This document shows, piece by piece, positions 8,016 through 16,038 of a DNA stretch of 64,000 nucleotides (the first letter of the stretch is position 1; every line of letters begins with the position of its first letter). Source of the stretch: Acidithiobacillus_B sp049965315 (GTDB lineage Bacteria > Pseudomonadota > Gammaproteobacteria > Acidithiobacillales > Acidithiobacillaceae); contig NZ_JBMFWL010000009.1 of NCBI RefSeq assembly GCF_049965315.1, forward strand, positions 4,033 through 68,032. The letters run 5' to 3'. A program made the translations under genes and the position numbers. The notes beneath the pieces are model-generated. The model was not told where the DNA came from. It searched no databases and was given only the letters and a program-made list of their open reading frames with translations.

Positions 8016-8411
8016 ATGGCGAAGACACAGACGAGCGCGCGTGTACGTAAGCGCGTCAAGAAAAACGTTCTTGACGGCGTCGCGCACATTTACGCTTCTT
8101 TTAACAACACGATCATCACGATCAGTGACCGTCAGGGCAATGTGCTGACATGGGCGAGCTCCGGCGGTTCCGGCTTTCGCGGCTCACGGAAAAGCACGCC
8201 TTTTGCCGCCCAGGTTGCTGCGGAGAACGCCGGCAAACGGGCGCAGGAATACGGCGTAAAAAATCTCGACGTGGAAGTACGCGGTCCGGGACCGGGTCGG
8301 GAAAGTACCGTGCGGGCCCTGCACTCCATCGGCTTCCGCATTGCCAGCATTCGCGATGTGACGCCCATTCCCCATAACGGTTGCCGTCCGCCCAAGAAGC
8401 GGCGTGTATAA
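8016..8411 (+). CDS. rpsK: 30S ribosomal protein S11
   Basis: 131 residues with ASFNNTIITISDRQGNVLTW, the Gly-rich SGGSGFRGSRKSTPFAAQVA and the basic C-terminus ending PPKKRRV. S11 forms part of the 30S platform near the mRNA exit channel. It lies 15 bases after rpsM, with an AGGAAG binding site, and before rpsD. Confidence 0.98.
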   Translation: MAKTQTSARVRKRVKKNVLDGVAHIYASFNNTIITISDRQGNVLTWASSGGSGFRGSRKSTPFAAQVAAENAGKRAQEYGVKNLDVEVRGPGPGRESTVRALHSIGFRIASIRDVTPIPHNGCRPPKKRRV

Positions 8412-8431
8412 TTCATTGTTGGAGGTAGTCT

Positions 8432-9058
8432 GTGGCTAAGTATACGGGTCCGAGTTGTCGTTTGTGCCGGCGTGAAGGCGGGAAGCTGTTTCTGAAGGGA
8501 GAAAAGTGTTTCTCCGACAAATGTCCGGTCAGCATTCGGGCTTATGCACCGGGTCAACACGGCCAGCGCCGCTCGCGGGTAAGCGAATATGGGACGCAGC
8601 TCCGGGAAAAGCAGAAGATCCGTCGTATTTATGGTCTCCTGGAAGGGCAGTTCCGGCGTTATTTCGAGCGCGCCAGCCAGGCCCGGGGGGTGACGGGCGA
8701 GTCGCTGCTGCGTTTCCTCGAACTGCGGCTGGATAATATTGCCTACCGGATGGGTTTTGGGGCGTCCCGCGCGGAAGCCCGCCAAGTGGTGCGCCACGGA
8801 CATATTTTGGTCAACGGCCGGCGCGTGGACATCCCCTCCTATCAGGTCCGGGCGGGAGATGAAGTGAGCGTGGCGGAAAGCGCCCGCGCCCACGCGCGGA
8901 TCATCGCGGCGGTCGAGGCGGCGGTGAGCCGCGGGTTGCCCGACTGGATGTCCCTGGATGCCAAGGCGCTCAAGGGCACCATCAAGGCTGTTCCGGTGCG
9001 GGAAGATATGGCGCCGGATTTGAACGAACAGGTCGTCGTGGAGTTGTACTCTAAGTAA
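8432..9058 (+). CDS. rpsD: 30S ribosomal protein S4, zinc-finger type
   Basis: 208 residues starting at GTG 8432, with GGAGG at 8421-8425 six bases before. The N-terminus has four zinc-ligand cysteines (Cys9, Cys12, Cys26, Cys31), the C+ form of S4. The S4 RNA-binding domain follows (LRLDNIAYRMGFGASRAEAR, QVVRHGHILVNGRRVDIPS). S4 nucleates 30S assembly and in many bacteria represses its own operon. Confidence 0.98.
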   Translation: MAKYTGPSCRLCRREGGKLFLKGEKCFSDKCPVSIRAYAPGQHGQRRSRVSEYGTQLREKQKIRRIYGLLEGQFRRYFERASQARGVTGESLLRFLELRLDNIAYRMGFGASRAEARQVVRHGHILVNGRRVDIPSYQVRAGDEVSVAESARAHARIIAAVEAAVSRGLPDWMSLDAKALKGTIKAVPVREDMAPDLNEQVVVELYSK

Positions 9059-9080
9059 GACCAGGGGTTGAGGATTGCTT

Positions 9081-10100
9081 ATGACTGAGGTTGGAGAGCT
9101 GTTGCATCCGCATGCGGTGGAGGTGGAGCCCTTGGGTGCTCACCGTGCGCGTATCGCTTTGGGACCTCTGGAAAGGGGTTTTGGCCACACGCTGGGCAAT
9201 GCGTTGCGGCGGGTGTTGCTTTCATCCCTGCAGGGCGCTGCCGTCACGGAAGTGGAGATCGACGGGGTGCTGCACGAGTATTCGAGCATTGAAGGGGTCA
9301 AGGAGGATGTCGTCGATATCCTGCTGAACCTCAAACTGCTCGCCATTCGCTCGTCGGGGCGGAGCGAGGCCGTGGTGACCTTGAAGAAGCGGGGCCCGGG
9401 CGTCATGACGGGCGCCGACATCGTCGAAGAACACGGCATTGAAGTGGCGAATCCCGATCAGGTGATTGCAACCCTTACCCGGGATGTGGAACTGGTGATG
9501 CGTTTGCGCCTGGGGGAAGGCCGTGGTTATGAGGCGGCTGCCTCGCGGCCGGTGTCCCATGAGAAACGGATCGGGGTGATGGCAGTAGATGCCAGCTTTA
9601 GCCCGGTACGGCGGGTCAGCTATCAGGTGGAGAGCGCCCGCGTCGAGCAGCGCACCGATTTGGATCGGCTGGTTCTGGACGTGGAAACCAATGGCGTGGT
9701 GGACCCTGCCTGGGCGGTACAGGAGTCGGCGCGCATCCTGCGCGACCAGCTCGGCGTGCTGGTCGGGGACGAAGCGCAAGCGGCCCGCGAGCCGCGGCCC
9801 GTGCACAGCAGCGTCAGCCTGGAGCCTTTGCTCATTCGTCCGGTGGACGATCTGGAACTGACGGTGCGCTCCGCCAATTGTCTCAAGGCCGAAGACATTT
9901 TTTATATCGGCGATCTGGTGCAGAAGTCGGAGCAGGAATTGCTCAAGGCGCCGAATCTGGGGCGGAAGTCCCTCACCGAGATCAAGGAAGTCCTTACGGC
10001 ACATGGACTTTCCCTGGGGATGCGGCTGGAAAGCTGGCCTCCGGAAAGTCTTCCGCCCATTCCCGGACGGAATGCGGAAAATGAATCGGTCAATACATAA
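9081..10100 (+). CDS. rpoA: DNA-directed RNA polymerase subunit alpha
   Basis: 339 residues. The N-terminal dimerisation domain (to about residue 230) has FGHTLGNALRRVLLSSLQGA and IEGVKEDVVDILLNLK. The C-terminal domain (about 255-320) has LELTVRSANCLKAEDIFYIG and NLGRKSLTEIKEVL, which contact promoter UP elements and activators. GAGG at 9070-9073 is seven bases before ATG 9081; the in-frame TTG at 9075 is not favoured. The position between rpsD and rplQ is standard. Confidence 0.98.
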   Translation: MTEVGELLHPHAVEVEPLGAHRARIALGPLERGFGHTLGNALRRVLLSSLQGAAVTEVEIDGVLHEYSSIEGVKEDVVDILLNLKLLAIRSSGRSEAVVTLKKRGPGVMTGADIVEEHGIEVANPDQVIATLTRDVELVMRLRLGEGRGYEAAASRPVSHEKRIGVMAVDASFSPVRRVSYQVESARVEQRTDLDRLVLDVETNGVVDPAWAVQESARILRDQLGVLVGDEAQAAREPRPVHSSVSLEPLLIRPVDDLELTVRSANCLKAEDIFYIGDLVQKSEQELLKAPNLGRKSLTEIKEVLTAHGLSLGMRLESWPPESLPPIPGRNAENESVNT

Positions 10101-10130
10101 GTACAGGTCCCAAGTACAAGGATATTCGTC

Positions 10131-10508
10131 ATGCGTCATCGCAAGAGTGGCAAGCAGTTAAACCGTAACAGTAGTCATCGTAAGGCGATGTTCGCCAATA
10201 TGATGGTGTCTTTGTTCCAGAATGAGCGAATCGTGACTACCTTGCCCAAGGCCAAGGAATTGCGGCGCTTTGCCGAACCGATGATTACGCTGGCCAAGGA
10301 CGCCACGGTGGCGCGCCGGCGTCTGGCCTTTGCCCGCTTGCGGGATCGGCAGGCGGTGGTAAAGCTTTTCGATGATCTGGGGCCCCACTATCAGGCACGG
10401 CCGGGCGGTTATCTGCGGATCGTCAAATATGGCTTCCGGGCTGGCGACAATGCGCCGCTGGCGATTGTCGAGCTGGTGGACCGACAGGGAGCCGTTGCGG
10501 GCGAATAG
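10131..10508 (+). CDS. rplQ: 50S ribosomal protein L17
   Basis: 125 residues. The N-terminus MRHRKSGKQLNRNSSHRKAM and the segment RIVTTLPKAKELRRFAEPMI identify L17, which lies near the tunnel exit of the 50S subunit. It is the last gene of the ribosomal protein block and is followed 21 bases later by a strong intrinsic terminator. Confidence 0.98.
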   Translation: MRHRKSGKQLNRNSSHRKAMFANMMVSLFQNERIVTTLPKAKELRRFAEPMITLAKDATVARRRLAFARLRDRQAVVKLFDDLGPHYQARPGGYLRIVKYGFRAGDNAPLAIVELVDRQGAVAGE

Positions 10509-10529
10509 TATCGCGCAGTTGTGATTGGG

Positions 10530-10556
10530 AAAAAGGCCGGGAAAACCGGCCTTTTT
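10530..10556 (+). terminator. Intrinsic terminator of the ribosomal protein operon
   Basis: A perfect 11-base stem AAAAAGGCCGG (10530-10540) / CCGGCCTTTTT (10546-10556) with a five-base loop, ending in a run of five T. It directly follows rplQ. The 5' A-run makes it potentially bidirectional, so it could also stop transcription from uvrA, which converges on it. The rest of the space up to 10765 shows no gene. Confidence 0.9.
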
Positions 10557-10765
10557 CGCGTCTGCGGGCGGTTGGTACGGGCGTTTTAACGTGAAAACAA
10601 TGATTCTGGGTAACCCCCCAAGGATCTATGCATACACCCGCGCAGAGCAGGCTATGCCCGCGACCCCAATGGATGGAGCCCACGAGCAGGTTGCGGCCAT
10701 GGGCCGCTCCTAGCGGTTGTGAATTGCATTTCCTGGTGGCGGCATCGAGTGCATGCTCCTGAGGT

Positions 10766-13570
10766 TCAGCGGGAGAGATGGGGACGGAGGTAGCGACCGG
10801 TGTGGGACAGGGGATTGGCGGCAATGGCTTCGGGGTTGCCTTCGGCGATGATGCGGCCACCGCCGGCGCCGCCTTCGGGGCCCAGGTCGATGATCCAGTC
10901 GGCGGTCTTGATGACGTCGAGATTATGCTCGATGACGACCACGGTGTTGCCGGCGGCGCGCAGGTGCTGCAGGACCTCCAGGAGGAGGGCGATGTCGTGG
11001 AAGTGGAGGCCGGTGGTGGGTTCGTCGAGGATGTAGAGGGTGCGGCCGGTGTCGCGGCGGGAGAGCTCCTTGGCGAGCTTGACCCGCTGGGCCTCGCCCC
11101 CGGACAGGGTGGTGGCCGACTGGCCCAGGCGCAAATAGCCTAGCCCGACGTCCAGCAGGGTCTGGAGCTTGCGGGCCACGGCGGTAACTGGGTCGAAGAA
11201 GGGACGGGCCTCCTCCACGGTCATTTCCAGGACTTCGTGGATGTTCTTGCCCTTGTACCGCACTTCCAGGGTCTCCCGATTGTAGCGCTTGCCGGCGCAG
11301 ATGTCGCAGGGGACGTAGATGTCGGGGAGGAAGTGCATCTCCACGCGGATTACCCCATCCCCCTCGCAGGCCTCGCAGCGTCCCCCCTTGACGTTGAAGC
11401 TGAAGCGCCCGGGGCCGTAGCCGCGGGTGCGGGCCTCGCTGCTGGCGGCAAAAAGCTCGCGAATGGGGGTAAAAAGGCCGGTGTAGGTGGCGGGATTGCT
11501 GCGTGGCGTGCGGCCGATGGGGCTTTGGTCGATGGCGATGACCTTGTCCAGATATTCCAGGCCCCGTACGGCGAGGTGGGCTGCGGGGTGCAGGTTGCTG
11601 CCCATGAGGGCGCGGGATACGGCGGGATAGAGGGTGTCGTTGATGAGGGTGGACTTGCCGGAGCCGCTGACGCCGGTGATGCAGGTGAATAGCCCCAAGG
11701 GAATGCGCGCATCCACCATCTGCAGGTTGTTGCCGCTGGCGCCCCGGACTTCCAGCCAGCGTTCGGGCGTGGCGGGATGGCGACGCTCGGGGATGGCAAT
11801 GCACAGATCGCCGGAGAGATAGCGTCCGGTGAGGGAGTCGGGGTTTTGCCGGATCTCCTCGGGGCTGCCCTGGGCGATGATCTGGCCGCCGTGGGTGCCC
11901 GCGCCGGGGCCCATGTCCACCACATAATCGGCGGCGCGGATGGCGTCCTCGTCGTGCTCCACCACGATGACCGTGTTACCGATGTCGCGCAGGTGCTTGA
12001 GGGTGCCCAGGAGGCGGTCGTTGTCCCGTTGGTGCAGGCCGATGGAGGGCTCATCGAGGACGTACATCACTCCCACCAGTCCGGCGCCAATCTGGGAGGC
12101 CAGACGGATGCGCTGGGATTCGCCGCCGGAAAGGGTCTCGGCGGAGCGATCCAGACTCAGGTAGTCCAGGCCCACGTCGACGAGAAACTGCAGGCGGCTG
12201 GTGATCTCCTTGAGGATGCGCTCGGCAATGAGGGCGTCCTGGCCGGTGAGGGCGAGGGTATTGAAGTAATGGAGGCATTCGCGGATGGACAGGGCGGATG
12301 CCTCGTGGATGGCCAAGGCGCCCACGCGCACCAGGCGCGCCTCCTCCCGCAGGCGGCTGCCGCCGCAGGCGGGACAGCGCAGGCGCCCCATGAAGCGCAT
12401 GATCTCCTCGCGCAGCAGGGGTGACTGGGTTTCCCGCAGGCGCCGCTCCAACCCCGGTATGACCCCTTCAAAGGTTTGGCGGCGTTGCTGCGCACCCTGC
12501 CGAATGGCGATCTTGTCCTTGCCGCCGTGCAGGATGGTGTCCCGCGCGGCGGCGGGCAAATCCTGCCAGGGGGTGTCCAGGGAGAGGGAGAAATGGGCCG
12601 CGAGGCCCGCCAGCAGGGGGGTGTAGTGTTCGCGGTGGCGGCGTGACCAGGCCTGGATGGCGCCTTCGTTGAGGCTCAGGCCGGGGTTGGGCACGATCAG
12701 GTCGGGGTCGAAAAAAGTCACTTCCCCCAGGCCGTCGCAACGCGGACAGGCCCCCACCGGATTGTTGAAGGAAAAGAGCCGCGGTTCCAGGGGCGGAAAG
12801 GAGCGGCCGCAGATGGGACAGGCGTGCTGGGCGGAAAACAAGCGTTCTTCGTCCAGATGCGGCCCCATGAGGACGACGATGGCCTGATCGTCGGCCAGGC
12901 CCAGGGCGGTTTCCAGGGACTCGGCCAGGCGCGGGCCGCTGTCGGGGCGGAGAACCAGGCGATCCACCACGGCCTCGATGCGGTGCTTGCGCTTTTTGTC
13001 CAACGCCGGGATTTCGTCGATCTCCAGCAGGGCGCCATCGACCCGGGCGCGGACAAAGCCCCGGGCGCGCAGGGTGGCGATGACCTCCTCGTGACTCCCT
13101 TTGCGGTCACGCAGGAGCGGCGCCAGGATCATCAACCGTTCGCCCTCGGGCAAGGCCAGCAACTGGTCCACCATCTGGCTGATGGTCTGGCTCTGAATGG
13201 GCTGGCCGCAGCACCAGGGCACGCCCACCCGGGCAAAGAGCAGGCGCAGGTAGTCGTGGATCTCGGTGACGGTGCCCACGGTGGAGCGGGGATTGTGGGA
13301 GGTGGATTTCTGCTCGATGGCAATGGCCGGCGAGAGGCCCTCGATGGCGTCCACGTCGGGCTTGGCCATGAGGGAGAGGAACTGGCGGGCGTAGGCCGAG
13401 AGGCTTTCGACATAGCGCCGCTGTCCCTCGGCATAGAGCGTGTCAAAGGCCAGCGACGACTTGCCCGAACCGGACAGCCCAGTGATCACGATGAGGCGAT
13501 CCCGGGGCAGGGTCAGGGAGATGTTTTTGAGGTTGTGGGTACGGGCACCGCGGATATGGATGTATTCCAT
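10766..13570 (-). CDS. uvrA: Excinuclease ABC subunit A
   Basis: 934 residues, the normal UvrA size. The start is ATG 13568-13570, giving MEYIHIRGARTHNLKNISL, the usual beginning; the frame stays open upstream but without homology. It has two ABC ATPase modules: Walker A GLSGSGKSS near residues 31-39 and GVSGSGKSTL in the second half, with signatures LSGGESQRIRLA and LSGGEAQRVKLA, plus Cys-x2-Cys zinc modules. With UvrB it scans DNA for bulky lesions in nucleotide excision repair. It is divergent from ssb, 96 bases apart, as in E. coli. I see no LexA box between them. Confidence 0.98.
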   Translation of the reverse strand: MEYIHIRGARTHNLKNISLTLPRDRLIVITGLSGSGKSSLAFDTLYAEGQRRYVESLSAYARQFLSLMAKPDVDAIEGLSPAIAIEQKSTSHNPRSTVGTVTEIHDYLRLLFARVGVPWCCGQPIQSQTISQMVDQLLALPEGERLMILAPLLRDRKGSHEEVIATLRARGFVRARVDGALLEIDEIPALDKKRKHRIEAVVDRLVLRPDSGPRLAESLETALGLADDQAIVVLMGPHLDEERLFSAQHACPICGRSFPPLEPRLFSFNNPVGACPRCDGLGEVTFFDPDLIVPNPGLSLNEGAIQAWSRRHREHYTPLLAGLAAHFSLSLDTPWQDLPAAARDTILHGGKDKIAIRQGAQQRRQTFEGVIPGLERRLRETQSPLLREEIMRFMGRLRCPACGGSRLREEARLVRVGALAIHEASALSIRECLHYFNTLALTGQDALIAERILKEITSRLQFLVDVGLDYLSLDRSAETLSGGESQRIRLASQIGAGLVGVMYVLDEPSIGLHQRDNDRLLGTLKHLRDIGNTVIVVEHDEDAIRAADYVVDMGPGAGTHGGQIIAQGSPEEIRQNPDSLTGRYLSGDLCIAIPERRHPATPERWLEVRGASGNNLQMVDARIPLGLFTCITGVSGSGKSTLINDTLYPAVSRALMGSNLHPAAHLAVRGLEYLDKVIAIDQSPIGRTPRSNPATYTGLFTPIRELFAASSEARTRGYGPGRFSFNVKGGRCEACEGDGVIRVEMHFLPDIYVPCDICAGKRYNRETLEVRYKGKNIHEVLEMTVEEARPFFDPVTAVARKLQTLLDVGLGYLRLGQSATTLSGGEAQRVKLAKELSRRDTGRTLYILDEPTTGLHFHDIALLLEVLQHLRAAGNTVVVIEHNLDVIKTADWIIDLGPEGGAGGGRIIAEGNPEAIAANPLSHTGRYLRPHLSR

Positions 13571-13666
13571 GGAGTTCCAGAGCTGGAGGAGGAGGCATGA
13601 CGGCCAATTTGCGCTAGTATAAGGCTTTTCGTGACGGCAGTCCCATGCGCAGAAGGAGAGAAAGAC

Positions 13667-14128
13667 ATGGCGGGAGTGAACAAGGTGATTTTGCTTGGAC
13701 ATCTGGGTCGTGATCCGGAGATGCGTTACCAGCCCAGCGGCGGGGCCATCGCGACCCTGAATCTGGCGACTTCGGAGACCTTCAAGGACCGTGAGGGGAA
13801 CAAACAGGAGCGGACCGAGTGGCATCGGGTGGTCTTTTTCGGCCGTCCGGCGGAGGTGGCCGGCGAGTATCTGCGCAAGGGCAGCATGGCCTATGTGGAA
13901 GGCCGGCTGCAAACGCGCAAGTGGACGGACAAGGAAGGGCAGGAGCGCTACACGACGGAAATCGTGGGCGACCGTCTGCAACTGGTCGGCGGCCGCGGTG
14001 GCGGTACGGCATCCCTGGACGAAGAGCCCGCCCCGCGCATGAACGGCGGCAATGGCGGCGCCGGTGGGCGCAAGCCGGACATGCCGCCGGCGCCGGTGGA
14101 GGATTTTGATGACGACATTCCGTTCTGA
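13667..14128 (+). CDS. ssb: Single-stranded DNA-binding protein
   Basis: 153 residues. The OB-fold (about 1-110) starts MAGVNKVILLGHLGRDPEMR and has the usual TEWHRVVFFGRPAEVAGEYL. A Gly/Pro-rich linker follows and the protein ends in DDDIPF, the acidic tip that recruits replication and repair proteins. AGGAGAG lies upstream of ATG 13667. The divergent uvrA-ssb pair is a familiar proteobacterial arrangement. Confidence 0.98.
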   Translation: MAGVNKVILLGHLGRDPEMRYQPSGGAIATLNLATSETFKDREGNKQERTEWHRVVFFGRPAEVAGEYLRKGSMAYVEGRLQTRKWTDKEGQERYTTEIVGDRLQLVGGRGGGTASLDEEPAPRMNGGNGGAGGRKPDMPPAPVEDFDDDIPF

Positions 14129-14164
14129 TTTCTACCGTAGATAAATCTGTTGCAATATCCGGCT

Positions 14165-14187
14165 AAGCCCATGTCCCGCATGGGCTT
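14165..14187 (+). terminator. Intrinsic terminator after ssb
   Basis: AAGCCCATG (14165-14173) pairs with CATGGGCTT (14179-14187) around TCCCG and is followed by GCTTTCTTTT. The stem is nine pairs with a T-rich tail, 37 bases after the ssb stop, so it most likely ends the ssb transcript. Confidence 0.8.
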
Positions 14188-14303
14188 GCTTTCTTTTCCA
14201 TGGAACCGCCGTCGTGGCATCATGCCCTGATGAGGAAGGGGCGATTATTCCATGACTGCACTACCCAATAGCGGATCAGGACCATGCAGCAGAAAACGGA
14301 AAA

Positions 14304-14604
14304 ATGAATAACGCCTTCTTCGCGCAGCCGATCCTCAATTCGCCCTACGCCTATCCCCACCGTCACTGGGAGCTGGATAGCGCCGGGCAGCCGACGCAGC
14401 GGATCCTGGAGACCCGGCGCCGCGCCGAATTCATCACCCCGATCCCCAAGCCTCGGAAGCAAAAGGGCGGGGACGGTCAGTCGGCCTTGCTCTTCGATGC
14501 AGGGCTCTCTACCCAGGAGCAGCAATACGCCCACACGGCCGTCATCAATGCGCTGCGGCTGGAGATGGACCAATGGCGCGCCCTGCCCAATCCCCATGTC
14601 TGGA
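14304..14604 (+). pseudogene. N-terminal remnant of a BPTD_3080-type restriction endonuclease
   Basis: The first 100 or so residues from ATG 14304 (MNNAFFAQPILNSPYAYPHR; QPTQRILETRRRAEFITPIP; LSTQEQQYAHTAVINALRLE; DQWRALPNPHVW) match, from memory, the start of the large DEAD/DEAH restriction subunit of type III-like systems (annotated BPTD_3080 family). Intact members are several hundred residues longer. After about 14604 the frame runs out of phase over an antitoxin-like ORF and stops at 14819. I read this as the 5' stump of a deleted gene. The matching methylase remnant is at 15461. Confidence 0.7.
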
Positions 14605-14610
14605 GCAGCG

Positions 14611-14868
14611 ATGAATTTCAAGTTTCTGCTAAAACAGATGCCTATGGAAGAAAAATTGGCGGCCATGGAAAGGCTCTGGGAGGATCTTTGCCAGAGCGCC
14701 CATGCCAGCGAATCCCCGGCCTGGATCAGGGGAAACCGGATAAGCATGGATTTGGCCAGAGCAGAAAATACCGCCGCCAAGTGCCGAATCCGGAATCAAG
14801 TGCATACAATCGCGGATGACTTGATGCATCTGATCAGGCATCATATGATGCACCATGATACATGGTGA
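14611..14868 (+). CDS. Addiction-module antitoxin-like protein, probably degenerate
   Basis: 85 residues from ATG 14611. The first 37 (MNFKFLLKQMPMEEKLAAME, then RLWEDL and ESPAW) fit the putative addiction module component family (RelB/ParD-like, often next to a RelE toxin). The usual middle, with a helix and an acidic Gly-Glu-Ala stretch, is not recognisable, but AAKCRIRNQV resembles the family's C-terminal Ala-Lys-Arg-Arg-Ile end. No RelE-type toxin follows; vapB starts 13 bases later. It may be a damaged antitoxin. The function is uncertain. Confidence 0.45.
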   Translation: MNFKFLLKQMPMEEKLAAMERLWEDLCQSAHASESPAWIRGNRISMDLARAENTAAKCRIRNQVHTIADDLMHLIRHHMMHHDTW

Positions 14869-14881
14869 CCGGAGGCACACG

Positions 14882-15079
14882 ATGCGCACCACCCTCAACC
14901 TGGACGATCACCTGCTGCACGAAGCCCAGCTCATCACGGGCATGAAAGAACGCACCGCACTGATCCACGCGGGGCTCAAGGCGCTCATCGAGCGCGAAAG
15001 CGCACGGCGGCTCGCCCGCCTGGGCGGCAGCGAGCCGGATCTGCGGCCTATTCCACGGCGGCGCGCCGAGCCCCAATGA
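14882..15079 (+). CDS. vapB: VapB-type antitoxin
   Basis: 65 residues starting MRTTLNLDDHLLHEAQLITG, the ribbon-helix-helix N-terminus of the VapB/MT0011 antitoxin type, followed by RTALIHAGLKALIERESARR and a basic tail that would wrap the toxin. It represses its own operon and neutralises VapC. GGAGG at 14872-14876 is five bases before ATG 14882. Its stop overlaps the vapC start by four bases (ATGA), the usual coupling in toxin-antitoxin operons. Confidence 0.88.
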   Translation: MRTTLNLDDHLLHEAQLITGMKERTALIHAGLKALIERESARRLARLGGSEPDLRPIPRRRAEPQ

Positions 15080-15447
15080 TCCTGGTCGACACCTCCGTCT
15101 GGATCGATCATTTGCGCCGCAACGATCCGCTGCTGGCAGCGGCGCTGGAAGCCGGGCAGGTGCTGATGCATCCCTTCGTCCTTGGCGAACTTGCCTGCGG
15201 CACCCTCGCCAATCGCGCAGAAGTGCTGGCGTTGCTCGGTAATCTGCCCGCCGCCCCCGTCGCCACCGCAGGCGAGGCCCTGGGCTACATCGAGCGTCAC
15301 CGCCTGATGGGGCGCGGCATCGGCTATATCGACGTCCACCTGCTGGCCGCCACTGCCCTGGCTGACGACGCAACCCTGTGGACCAGAGACGAGCGCCTTG
15401 CCGTTGTGGCAGAGGCGCTGCTGCTGGCCTGCCCGGTCGCACACTAG
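15076..15447 (+). CDS. vapC: VapC-type PIN-domain ribonuclease toxin
   Basis: 123 residues with the PIN-domain acidic residues in place: VDTSVWIDHLR at the N-terminus (Asp4), a Glu in HPFVLGELACGTL, and the pair in GIGYIDVHLLAA (Asp) and WTRDERL (Asp). PIN toxins of this kind cleave RNA, often tRNA. The toxin looks complete, so the pair is probably active although it lies between restriction-modification remnants. It is translationally coupled to vapB. Confidence 0.9.
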   Translation: MILVDTSVWIDHLRRNDPLLAAALEAGQVLMHPFVLGELACGTLANRAEVLALLGNLPAAPVATAGEALGYIERHRLMGRGIGYIDVHLLAATALADDATLWTRDERLAVVAEALLLACPVAH

Positions 15448-15460
15448 AACGATAAAGCCC

Positions 15461-15712
15461 ATGGCCAAGAAATCCATCCCCACACTCAGCGTCACCACCC
15501 TCAGCCACGGCGAGGCCACCCGCAAAAACATCCCCACCGCGGAATACCAGTCGGTGATGAAGCAGGATGAGCAAGCCCCCGTGCGCATCGCCTATGCGCG
15601 TGGCGCCGCCGACCGCCAGGGGGAGGAGCGGATCGACCTCTTCGCCGACTTCAACGGCCTGCCCGACGACAACGCCAGGACCGAGTTGTACCGGCGGCAC
15701 GACGCCCACTAG
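15461..15712 (+). pseudogene. Remnant of a type III-like DNA methyltransferase with an internal deletion
   Basis: An 83-residue ORF from ATG 15461. The first 45 residues (MAKKSIPTLSVTTLSHGEAT; IPTAEYQSVMKQDEQAPVRI; AYARGA) look like the N-terminus of the adenine methylase partner of BPTD_3080-type enzymes, and EERIDLFADFNGLP with ARTELY resembles a segment that in intact enzymes lies well downstream, just before the catalytic region. The bases coding for the piece between seem to be missing, and everything after the HDAH end is gone. It starts 13 bases after vapC. Confidence 0.65.
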
Positions 15713-15775
15713 GCCAAACCGCATGCCCGCTGGCCTTTCATTTGTCCTGTCCCAAACAGGATGGCCCAGGTCCTA

Positions 15776-15804
15776 TTGACACGGGCCGGAATTACCGTTA
15801 CAAG
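15776..15804 (+). promoter_or_regulatory. Sigma-70 promoter for the Nramp transporter leader
   Basis: TTGACA at 15776-15781, a 17-base spacer and TACAAG at 15799-15804. The -35 is perfect and the -10 fits at four of six positions. Transcription would start near 15811 and give a leader of about 230 bases before the ATG at 16039. Confidence 0.6.
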
Positions 15805-15827
15805 GTCGCCAGTGTTTTTACGCAGGA

Positions 15828-15947
15828 GGCAGTAGCTTGGACAGTCACCCTAGATGGCCCCTCGGGGGCAGCTCAGGGTCCGTTGATCGGTACGGATTGG
15901 TCTAGCTTCGGCCTGCCACCGTCCGGTCCTCGGACGGTGTGAATTTT
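15828..15947 (+). promoter_or_regulatory. Structured 5' leader with terminator-like hairpin (riboswitch candidate)
   Basis: GGCAG (15828-15832) can pair with CTGCC (15913-15917) and enclose two hairpins: ACCCT/AGGGT (15847-15851 with 15875-15879) capped by GCCC/GGGC (15857-15860 with 15866-15869), and CCGT/ACGG (15880-15883 with 15892-15895). A nine-pair hairpin CACCGTCCG/CGGACGGTG (15917-15939) with TTTT at 15944-15947 follows and shares base 15917 with the closing helix. A multi-branched aptamer followed by a terminator is the layout of a metal riboswitch. I could not match it to the yybP-ykoY, M-box or czcD (NiCo) consensus. Confidence 0.45.
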
Positions 15948-16038
15948 CCATGAATTTCGCATATTGAGTTCCGCTCTCGGGCGGAGATGACCGGTGTTTG
16001 TCCTGGTCTGCCTTCCTTTGGCTTGGGGAGGGAAAACT

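Noticed and set aside
13571..13666. A LexA (SOS) box between uvrA and ssb
   Set aside because: No CTGT-N8-ACAG palindrome or near match is present in the 96-base spacer.
15811..15950. Identification of the Nramp leader as a known yybP-ykoY, M-box or NiCo riboswitch
   Set aside because: Only short resemblances (such as AGTAGC or GGGGGCAGC) were found; the conserved core of none of them could be completed.
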